DNA of 64,000 bases, from positions 620,001-684,000 of the forward strand of contig JAADJZ010000023.1 of assembly GCA_011032825.1 (NCBI GenBank), given 5' to 3'. Positions 56,458-64,000 of this stretch are shown here, piece by piece. The stretch comes from Massariosphaeria phaeospora (taxonomy: Eukaryota; Ascomycota; Dothideomycetes; Pleosporales). The translations under genes were made by a program, and so were the position numbers. The notes below the pieces were generated by a model that made no database searches, was not told where the DNA came from, and saw nothing but the letters and a program-made list of their open reading frames with translations. Numbering within the stretch: position 1 is the first letter of the stretch; each line of letters opens with the position of its first letter.

Positions 56458-57846
56458 GGCAAAGGCTCGAGTGATTTGAGTATGGCCACGGGCCGGTCTG
56501 TAAGGAAAAAGGTCGAAGAGACAGTAAAATTGTGTGATGAACGATGCTGTGAACAGACTCAAGCGAGAGACGGTGAATTCAACCCAAATGAATGTGGGAA
56601 GGAAAGAAAGAGAGAATGAAACAAGACTGTGATTGTAAAGATTGGACCATGGCTTCGGAATAGTCTCTTTAAACAAACCAGCTTGACCCCCATTTCTGGA
56701 ATCAGGGGTCCCATTTCCATGCACAATAAGCCCATTGCCTTACACGTCTGGCCAAGGAGAGGTTATACGAGCAGCCATCATCCTTGGCGTAAGCAACCTC
56801 CTCGCAGGGTGAAACATCGTATTTGTAGAATCTCCGGATTACGTGAGTAGGATCGTGGCTTTTGGGGACGGTCCAGGGTGCAATTACATATTGTGAAGGG
56901 GTGAAGTTGCGAGCGGTTAGCAAAGAGCTGATCATGCCAGCCAGTCGGCAGCCTATTGGCAGATTTCGCGATCGGAGACGTCCGAAATGCACACTCGTTG
57001 TGATCTATCGGCGGCGACATCTGACCCGGCCATGTGAGCTACCGGAGCTTACTGGAGGAGTGTGGAGCCCAAAGCCCCAAACTACGGGATAGGGGCTGAG
57101 AGTGCTGGAAGGCTCCGCGCTGCCGCTGGAAAGTCGTGTAGATGAGCATCGGCCGGATCGGTGCAATGGTACAACCAGTCGAACCGGCGGTGGAGGTGAC
57201 GCTCCGGACGTGCGGCTAGTAGACAGTGCGCTTCGTAGACAACAATGCCGTAGGATATCAAAGGTTCCTCCAACCAGCATCAGTTTGTCGCACCGCAGTA
57301 CACAGTACTCCGTCGAGGCGTTAGAGTTAAAGTTAGAGTTGGGAAACGAAGGGCCATGGCGGGAGGAAGGCGCACATGCCACCGCTTCAGGTAATCCAGG
57401 CGCCGTCTCGCGGACCAAAGGGGTTCCGATACGTACTAGTGAGCCGAGCCAGGACTGGCCCAGCGCCTAGTAGAGTGACGTGATAGGCGGCACGGTCGTG
57501 GTGCGCAGTGAGATGAAGGCTCGACTTGGTGTCTTCTGGCGAGCTTCCCAGGTTGTAACTTCCAAGGTTGTAATAATAATCCTGGTCCAAGCTTGTCATT
57601 TGTCATCTGCTGGGGCGGGGCTGGTGGGGCATTGTGCCAGGGGCGGAGCAGGGGCGGAGCAGCCTCTGGCGCGAGCAGGCGGCTCGGCCCCCGACACCAG
57701 ACGCGCAAATTATCAGCAATGCACCAATGCGCAGTCGGGCACATGGAGCAACAGCAGGCTGGAAAGCGACAAGATCTCCTCACAGTTGTTGATATGCTAC
57801 CCACGTTGCCAACACCAAGTGAGCCTGCTCATCCAGAGTCTATTAT
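56458..57846. other. intergenic, about 1.4 kb
   Basis: The kinase frame stays open upstream of its ATG without another start. No supported gene or repeat is seen in the rest. Confidence 0.45.
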
Positions 57847-58251
57847 CTATTGGTCCTGTGCTTCTTGCTGGGGATCCGGATATAGAGTCGGCTCTCCTAG
57901 AACCACCATCTCCTCATGCCCTTGCGGGATCTCCCTCTCAAGCTTGTCAATGTCGTCCTCGGCTTCGCCCTCCTTCTTTTCCCTGCCCCCGACGTAGTAG
58001 CCCGCGTGCACCACGCATAGCCGGTACCCATTCTGAGGACCGTACCGTTCTGTCTGGTAGATGCAGAAGGCGATGCTCTGCTCGGCTCTTCCTGGCCTTT
58101 TCTTCTTGTCATCGCGCATGGACTGGTTGAAGATGTAGGCGCGGACGGACCCTGGGTAGTTGGAGATTTCGTCGACAGTGTGCGCATTGACAAAGGACCA
58201 GAACATATGTCGGGGCAGAGGCGCCGTGTCGGAAAGCGTGTGCGACCGCAT
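57847..58251 (-). CDS. hypothetical protein, about 134 residues
   Basis: From the ATG at 58249..58251 the frame encodes a soluble, non-repetitive protein with short Tyr- and His-containing stretches (HMFWSFVNAHTVDEIS, NGYRLCVVHAGYY) and an acidic charged tail (EAEDDIDKLEREIP). I recognise no family. Its composition is more protein-like than neighbouring random frames, but no intron, homology or signal peptide supports it, and a longer upstream part without ATG is open. Confidence 0.35.
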   Translation of the reverse strand: MRSHTLSDTAPLPRHMFWSFVNAHTVDEISNYPGSVRAYIFNQSMRDDKKKRPGRAEQSIAFCIYQTERYGPQNGYRLCVVHAGYYVGGREKKEGEAEDDIDKLEREIPQGHEEMVVLGEPTLYPDPQQEAQDQ

Positions 58252-58746
58252 GTTAGTCGACGGAGTGCGAATTAAGATTCGGTGCGAGGGTCCAGTGCGA
58301 ATTTGAGGAAGGCTGGTATGGAAACGAGGCTCTCTACTTGATGCCCAGGTACCAAAGTCACTCGTCCTTATCGAGCTTCTTCCGGTTGCAGCTACTATAA
58401 TCGATCTAGAGCACTTGATCAGCGGCGACAACGCGAGAAGGAGGAGAATGCTTACGTAGCAAGTGGCTTGATTGCTCTACACGCACAGGCAGAAGACTTG
58501 TTGCTCTTGTGATGTGCAGTCGTCTGTTGATGGCTATACTGTTCTACTTCCTGCCGTACTTAGTCTTACTACTCTTGATCTTAGCGATGTTGAAGCCTAG
58601 ATAGCAGCTTGTGTCGTTAGTTCGTCAGAGTAGTTAGTGACGTACTCTACGCTGGGAAAGTCGACGTTAGAGGTTTAAATACTTCTGCTCTCGCGCGAAA
58701 CTAGACAAAAGCTTATCTATACTATGTTCATCTAATCTAAGAGTGC
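58252..58746. other. intergenic, AT-rich in its right half
   Basis: Nothing recognised. Confidence 0.4.
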
Positions 58747-59792
58747 TTAGTAGCTTGCAGGCATCGTAGCTACCTTCCCGCCGTCTACGAGCATAACAGA
58801 TCCATTAACATAGGAACCAGCTCTGCTCGCAAGATACAAGAAAACCCCAGCAATGTCCTCATTCGAGCCAGCTCTCTCTGCTGGTATATAGCTGCGCGCC
58901 AACGCGCCTTCCTCTGAAATGTCCTTCTCTTTGCTAATCTTGAAGGGAGTAAGCAACGGTGTGGACATATCTGACGGAAATACTGCCAGCTTTTAGCATA
59001 CTACAAGAGACAGGGTAGCAGATGGCAAATGCCTACATCCTAGAGCAATGGCGTTGAACCTGATTCCCCACGGAACACAGTATGTAGCGAATGTTTTGAT
59101 GAGACTGACTACTGCGGCCTTGCTGCTCGAGTAGGCGAAGCCGTACCGGGCGTCGCGCAGAAAACTAGCCATACTCGCTGTGGCCACGACCTGGCTTTTG
59201 GGATGATGCGACCGTCGTTTATTTCCCTCATCTAAAAGCTCGAGGAATGCGAGAATAGTGTAGTAGAGACCCGTGCAATTGAGACCATAAACCTGAGTAA
59301 AGTCCACGGGCGGCGACGACCAGGCTGCCCGCACAAAGTCAGAGACACTGGGCCTCGCAGTTAGACCCTTCAGGGGAGGTCCAGCAGTGCCCGCATTTGG
59401 GACGAGGAGATTGATATAGCCAACCTCTTGCTGCACTATGTTTGCCGCAGCGCGGAGGCTGTCTTGTGAGGTCACGTCGGCGGCAAGGGGCTTGATGACG
59501 TTCGGATATCTGTCTGCTGTCTGCCGCAGCTTTTCCTCGTCGCGGCCGATGATGTACACACATGTGGCGCCATTCGCTGCGAGAGCTGTCGCAATCATCT
59601 TCCCGATGCCTGCAATTCCAGTCAGCCTCAGGATAGCGATGGAGCTGGGAACCTTGGAAGGCAAAACGTCACGTGGGTGTGCGTACAGCTCCTTCCCAGC
59701 CTGGACGGTCTCCACTTACCTGAGCCGCCGCCGGTAACCACGGCCACGACATGCTGCACTCCGAAGAGCTGGCTGGACTCGAGAGCAGCCAT
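58747..59792 (-). CDS. short-chain dehydrogenase/reductase, classical type
   Basis: Three exons (59720..59792, 59037..59609, 58747..58982) with introns of 110 and 54 nt give 293 residues. The first join rebuilds the cofactor motif VTGGGSGIG at residues 19-27; the second gives ALGLFPSDMST. Other motifs are ADVTSQDS, LVPNAGTAG (NAG), ATASMASF with the catalytic Ser, YSSSK with Tyr and Lys, and VNGSVMLVDGG near the end. Acidic or basic residues after the first strand (IGRDEEKL) suggest NADP(H) preference, which is inference. No targeting signal is present. SDRs reduce or oxidise carbonyl/hydroxyl groups of many compounds. An AflR-type regulator lies about 1.1 kb away. Confidence 0.9.
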
Positions 59793-59927
59793 GTTGCATG
59801 TTGCGGGAAGGGGAGGCAGAGGGCATTCCAGGGCTGCACCTGCCCGCAGAGACGACACCTGCCACCCCCCCGGGCCTGCCTTCGATCATGTGACAGATGG
59901 GCAGCTCGAGGCAGGTGCCCGGGCGTG

Positions 59928-59962
59928 CCCGAGCCCGAGCCCGAGCCCGACCGAGCCCGAGA
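59928..59962. repeat. CCCGAG microsatellite
   Basis: About five copies of a hexamer with one shortened unit. Confidence 0.8.
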
Positions 59963-60028
59963 GCAGCCGGCTCGGGTAATCCAGCGCCTCCCTCCGCCTG
60001 GGCACCCCACCATCCACGACTCGCCCTG

Positions 60029-60079
60029 CACCATCACCATCACCATCACCATCACCGTCACCATCACCGTCACCGTCAC
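60029..60079. repeat. CACCAT/CACCGT microsatellite
   Basis: About eight hexamer copies. It lies between two divergent genes and is not within a supported coding exon. Confidence 0.85.
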
Positions 60080-60354
60080 GAACTGCACGCTAGAGTGACT
60101 GCGAGCCCGTTGTGCCGTTTGGCGTTCCCGCGGCCGCCTGGTGCCCGCCCGTCGCCGTTGCAGCGTGCGCACAGGCAAGCCGCCCCCGCTGGTTTGGATG
60201 GCGGCGCCCGGCCTGCCACGGCCATGGCCATAAAGACGCCCCGAGCATCCCCTCCATCCGCCAGCACTCCCTAGCACCACCTACCCTCTAAACCCAACCT
60301 TCGCCTCACCGGCACTGTCGAGCGACCTCAGCAACCTCACTCAGACACGTCATC

Positions 60355-60840
60355 ATGGCGGCCCCACTTCCGGTTGTTCTCTGCGGCAAGACCGAGCAGA
60401 TAGGCGCAGGTGTCATCGCTACGCTGAAGCCCGAATTTGAAGGTAGCCATTCGGACCAGGGCCCGTTGCTGCCGTCTGCTAACCCGCACCAAGTCATCCA
60501 CTTCGTGCTCACCCCAGAAGGCGGAAAGGCCCAGATCCCTACCATCTTGAGCGGCCAGAAAGATGTCACCACCGACTCTACACTGGGCACGAAGAACTAC
60601 GAGCAGACCCCTGTCGCCATCTTGATCGGCGCTGGATACGACGACCAAGCCCTCGACGAGATGCGCGCGGCCGCCAAAGACGCCAAGGCTGTGCCGTGGC
60701 TGCGGCCCGACGTAACTAAGCCGGCGCCGCCGCTTGGACCCGAGTACGGCAAGGCGCTGGTGGCGCGCATCAAAGAGACCATCAAGGACTTGTCAGAGCA
60801 GGGCAAGCTGGAGAACAACGGAGATGTGGTATGGTACTAG
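60355..60840 (+). CDS. conserved fungal hypothetical protein, 161 residues
   Basis: Intronless, from an ATG in CATCATGG. The start PLPVVLCGKTEQIGAGVI looks like a Rossmann-type first strand and loop. VAILIGAGYDDQALDEM is a second such strand. The middle segment KAVPWLRPDVTKPAPP and LGPEYGKALVARIKETI are the most distinctive parts, and I believe they occur in small conserved fungal proteins of unknown function (from memory, not checked). No catalytic motif is clear. It lies between the SDR and the AflR-type regulator and could be co-regulated, but there is no direct evidence. Confidence 0.75.
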   Translation: MAAPLPVVLCGKTEQIGAGVIATLKPEFEGSHSDQGPLLPSANPHQVIHFVLTPEGGKAQIPTILSGQKDVTTDSTLGTKNYEQTPVAILIGAGYDDQALDEMRAAAKDAKAVPWLRPDVTKPAPPLGPEYGKALVARIKETIKDLSEQGKLENNGDVVWY

Positions 60841-60893
60841 AGTCGAGTCCTATTGTGCTCTGCATGTGTCATCTACAGTATTCAATATGGCTA

Positions 60894-62048
60894 TTATTTG
60901 CTTTTGATTTGTTGTGTTGCTCGGTACAGTTCCTTCCTCAACCACATCCCCATCAGTGTATAAATGTCTCCAGCATTGCCAAAATCCCCTTCGGCATCCA
61001 GTGGTTTGCTCGAGAAGCGCTCGACGACCTTGGCTGTTTTCCGCAGCTCGCTGAGCAGGAGTAACCGACGCATCGTCTGCTGATCTTTTTCGTCAAGGTC
61101 GAAGCCTTTGATTGTCATGCCTGAGCTGTCGATTGGCGCCATCGAGTTAGGACGGGCGATAGAGAATGACGTCTCCGACGCTGGAGGAGACAAGAGCTGG
61201 GCGTCATAGGATACTGTTGGGGTGGACACGAGCCGACTTGCGTATTGGTACAGCTCGAGGACGCGAGCGACAACCGAGGCACTCAACATGGCGAGATGGG
61301 GTTCTTTGGAGCAGCCACAGTCGAGCATTTGTGACACTGCGTGGAGTGCCTCCCCGTTGACCGACAAACTATCGTCGAGCTCCGCTACGTATCCTGGTTC
61401 GTGACGGTGCAATAGGTCGAGAGCGGACCGAGCCCGGGAGTAACATGGCTCCGGCAGTGTACAGCCAAAGCTATCCTCAGTGACACTACTGCCGGTGTCC
61501 GCCTCGCCACTACTGACGGTTTCGCCCGACGAACGTGCTGCGTTTTCACCCAGTGATGATAAGTCGAGTGGCTCCGTAAAGAACTCGGTCAGATCCAGAT
61601 GCTGAGACGACTGGTTGTTGCCAAGGAGCCCTTCAGCCGTGCCATACCGGCAGGCCATGTCCTCGACATGACTATCCGGGGTGAAGGAAATATTTTCCGC
61701 TGGGTTGGAAGTGGAGAAGAATGGAAGATGGTCCGAGACCGTACCTGACCATTGGGCGGGGACTCGTCGATTGTAGGCCAAGCCTCGGTCTGTGTGTGTT
61801 GGTCGCTTCGTCACTCGTCCTCCGCGGCGATCGAGTCCGTGGATAGCTCTCGCATTGCATTTCCCATGCTTGCGGGATATCCCATAGACACAGTCTGATC
61901 TCGAGGCAATGCAGCGATTGCAACGGGGACGTGACTTGTCGCACTTGACTTTGGCTGCCGCGCAACTATCGCATGATGTGCGTAGAACGAGTGATGCAGG
62001 TGGCGAGGGCATGCTGGGCGAAGGGGTTTTGGGAAGCAAATCGTCCAT
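60894..62048 (-). CDS. AflR-type Zn2Cys6 regulator
   Basis: Intronless, 384 residues. The binuclear cluster is Cys26-x2-Cys29-x6-Cys36-x6-Cys43-x2-Cys46-x6-Cys53, followed by YGISRKHGK, the linker typical of AflR relatives. The C-terminal half has CGCSKEPHLAMLSASVV, with a hydrophobic helix that AflR proteins carry (VARVLELYQYASRLV), and ends MGMWLRKELYRAT. AflR-family factors bind TCGSWNNSCGR sites and activate secondary-metabolism clusters. One perfect match lies 342 bp upstream of its own start (62390..62400), so autoregulation is possible. The nearest possible targets are the SDR, the small conserved protein and the PTH11-type gene. No polyketide synthase is in the window, so its cluster may lie outside or be absent. 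Confidence 0.9.
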   Translation of the reverse strand: MDDLLPKTPSPSMPSPPASLVLRTSCDSCAAAKVKCDKSRPRCNRCIASRSDCVYGISRKHGKCNARAIHGLDRRGGRVTKRPTHTDRGLAYNRRVPAQWSGTVSDHLPFFSTSNPAENISFTPDSHVEDMACRYGTAEGLLGNNQSSQHLDLTEFFTEPLDLSSLGENAARSSGETVSSGEADTGSSVTEDSFGCTLPEPCYSRARSALDLLHRHEPGYVAELDDSLSVNGEALHAVSQMLDCGCSKEPHLAMLSASVVARVLELYQYASRLVSTPTVSYDAQLLSPPASETSFSIARPNSMAPIDSSGMTIKGFDLDEKDQQTMRRLLLLSELRKTAKVVERFSSKPLDAEGDFGNAGDIYTLMGMWLRKELYRATQQIKSK

Positions 62049-62389
62049 GTTGTTCTTGCGTTGGCAGGTAGCCGGAGTCCGATGTGTTGGTCTCTTGTCA
62101 AGTACATATCAACGAGAGCTGCTGACCATGTGCAGCCGCATCAACAGGTCGAGATACTCCTTTGAGCGAATAACGACTGGGGCTGCTATCCCGAGCCTGA
62201 GGGCTTCGACGGACATGACATGGAATTCTGAGTTGCGTCAAACCCCAACGCCGGATGGAGTGTTCTTTGCCGTGATAGGTCAGGTCAGTTGAGTATGGTA
62301 CCGCCAGCCGCACTGACGCGTAAATAAACGAGGCGCGAGCGAGCGGTCTGAAAACTCGTCTACACACGAACATCACACTCCGTTACATC

Positions 62390-62400
62390 TCGGAGTCCGA
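62390..62400. promoter_or_regulatory. AflR-type consensus site
   Basis: TCGGAGTCCGA fits TCGSWNNSCGR exactly and is palindromic around the central G. It lies between the divergent AflR-type regulator (ATG 62048) and the PTH11-type gene (ATG 62845). A looser TCGN5CGA match is at 62785..62795. Confidence 0.5.
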
Positions 62401-62844
62401 GAGCGCCACACCAAGGAGCAACTAGGCAGGTAGCCTCGTAGTGCTAGCGCAGCACGAACGCGGTGCCACTCAGATTTCGCGAATCTATTACTTACAACGG
62501 CGTCTGCATGGGGCTAGCGGGAAATCAAGCTTTGGCCCCCGTGTGTTGAACATCTGCCCATGGCCACTCCGACTGTTCAGCTTCTGGTTCGCCGGGAGTA
62601 AGAGCTTGGGTTTTTGTCCCCGGCCTCTGCCTACTCCTGTATGCACCGACCTCGGAGACCTAGTAATGGCGCTTCCAGAATGCGGGCAAACCGAAAAATA
62701 CGGACATTGATGGTGTACCCCGCTGAGTACTCTATATTGCTCTCACAAACCAGTTCTGGGACCCTATATTCTTCACCGATCCATTCGGCCATCGATCGAT
62801 CCACTTTTCCGCAGAGCAGGCTTCTACTATCTTTCACCGAAACC

Positions 62845-64000
62845 ATGCTTCTCTATCATCTTCTTCGTGCTCGACAGGAGCCGGCGCCGACACCTGTTGA
62901 TCCTAACAAAGTGCATGAAAACGAGGTCAAGCTCATTGCTGTCTCCGTCTTTACTATCTGCCTTGCAATGGGTTCTACCGCCTTGAGGTTTGCGGCTAGA
63001 AGCAAAAGGAAGCTCAAATGGGAGATGGACGACTACTGGATGCTCGGTGCAGCGGTGTGTGAATGTTCTATTCCTACATTTTGGACCATTCTGATATACT
63101 TCTAGTTGGCAATAAGTGCCGACGCTGCTTGCTATCTGGCTGGTAAGTATCTACGTCTTGACTTTATTGGACATGTCTCACCATTTTCCAGCTATACGGT
63201 TTGGTTTCGGCCACAGTATGCAAACCCTTCAGCCCGAGCAACTGAGAGGATTCTTCATCGTTTGTAACACCTTCTATGTATGCTTGAACGCGCTGACACA
63301 CAGAACAGATCGCCTTCACGACCTTCCTCCTCTATGGAGTGGCTGTCATGGCAGTCAAAATGTCCGTCTTGCTCTTCTACCGCCGTACTTTCCCCGTGGA
63401 GAACTTCAAGAAATGGGTTTGGTTCTACGGCGCACTCAACATCATATGGTTCCTCACGATCACGTTCGTTTCCGTCTTCCAGTGCAAACCTGTAGCAAAA
63501 GCTTGGGACGACAGCCTCGAGGGCCGTTGCGTGAACTACTTGCACCTGTTCCTTGCTATCCAGGCTGCCAACATCGCGCTTGACATGGCTATCTTGATGC
63601 TGCCAATTCGTGTAGTGTGGAACCTGCAGATTTCTCGCCCCAAGAAGATTGGTCTCATTGGCATCTTCGCACTGGGCTTTCTGTGAGTCGTCCCTGGCGG
63701 GTGTTTGTCCCACCCCCACTGACATTACCAGGTCGGTCATTTTCGCGATCGTTCGACTGTGGGTTCTCATCCGAGACCAATTTCAGTCTGACATCACCTG
63801 TACGTTGACCAGCCCCATTCATGTATCTGCACAACTGTACTAACCACGCCGCAGACGAAACGGACACGGCGCTTTGGTCAGTAGTCGAGCCGGCTTTCGA
63901 GATCTTCTGCGCCTGCCTGCCATGCCTTATCCCCTTCCTGAAATCGGCCAAGCTTCCTGGCTGGGTCTCGACGAGCATGTTCTCCTCGCTCATCAAGCGA
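62845..64000 (+). CDS. PTH11-type / rhodopsin-domain membrane protein, 3' end beyond window
   Basis: I resolve introns at 63055..63105, 63143..63191, 63260..63308, 63683..63731 and 63800..63854 (49-55 nt). The product starts MLLYHLLRARQEPAPTPVDP. The family core follows: LIAVSVFTICLAMG, LKWEMDDYWMLG, then GFFI-IAFTTFLLYGVAVMAVKMSVL, WFYGALNIIWFLTITFVSVF, then CVNYLHLFLAIQAANIA, MAILMLPIRVVWNLQ and, after the last intron, LWSVVEPAFEIFCACLP, the usual final helix signature. The third donor is GTTTGT; an alternative donor would give an intron of only 31 nt. The tail lies outside the window. Same family as the protein at 49158..50608, but distant from it. Confidence 0.85.

Larger units (their letters stand above)
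59793..60354. promoter_or_regulatory. divergent region with two microsatellites
   Basis: Separates the SDR (minus) and the small conserved protein (plus). A CCCGAG microsatellite (59928..59962) and a CACCAT/CACCGT microsatellite (60029..60079) lie within it. No AflR-type TCGSWNNSCGR site was seen here. Confidence 0.5.

Overview
This window looks like a chromosomal segment of a filamentous ascomycete (Pezizomycotina). I infer a Dothideomycete-type genome from gene content, but the sequence does not settle the class. Almost every gene I could rebuild is split by short introns of 46-64 nt with GTRNGT-like donors, CTRAC-like branch sites and CAG/TAG acceptors. The families are typical of such fungi: Zn2Cys6 regulators, an AflR-type regulator, PTH11-type receptors, an RTA1 protein, P450s, a GPI-anchored GH16 cell-wall enzyme, an S10 carboxypeptidase and OsmC. 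There are no operons, no bacterial signals and no RNA genes that I can support.

Layout. 1-7.4 kb: a serine beta-lactamase-like enzyme cut by the window edge, two tandem paralogs with an F-box-like motif, an OsmC peroxidase and a small zinc-ribbon protein. 8-13.2 kb: a tandem family of RING-plus-membrane proteins on the minus strand, with one intact copy, one copy with an unresolved 5' end and two visibly broken copies. 13.8-22.4 kb: a small basic protein, a Crh-type GH16 wall enzyme, a gene-free stretch of about 5 kb, and a secreted protein that starts with histidine after its signal peptide (LPMO-like). 23-29 kb: an FAD monooxygenase and a P450 transcribed divergently from a G-rich intergenic region, then a secreted serine carboxypeptidase. 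30-39 kb: a small tail-anchored protein, an RTA1 membrane protein divergent from a Zn2Cys6 regulator, and an alpha/beta hydrolase broken by two in-frame stops. 40-46 kb: a repeat-rich, unstable area with two minisatellites, a low-complexity repeat protein and an ABCG transporter remnant. 46-54 kb: P450, PTH11-type receptor, ERG6-like sterol methyltransferase and AMID/FSP1-like oxidoreductase. 54-57 kb: a protein-kinase domain fused behind a signal peptide and a secreted cysteine-rich domain. 58.7-64 kb: SDR, a conserved small protein, an AflR-type regulator with a consensus AflR site in its upstream region, and a second PTH11-type receptor cut by the window end.

How they may work together (inference): the FAD monooxygenase/P450 pair and the P450/ERG6-like/AMID-like group each look like small metabolic modules. 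The SDR/AflR-type group looks like the regulatory edge of another. No polyketide, peptide or terpene synthase backbone is visible, so none of these is a complete secondary-metabolite cluster inside the window. The most unusual single gene is the putatively secreted kinase. The most unusual region is the decaying RING-membrane array.
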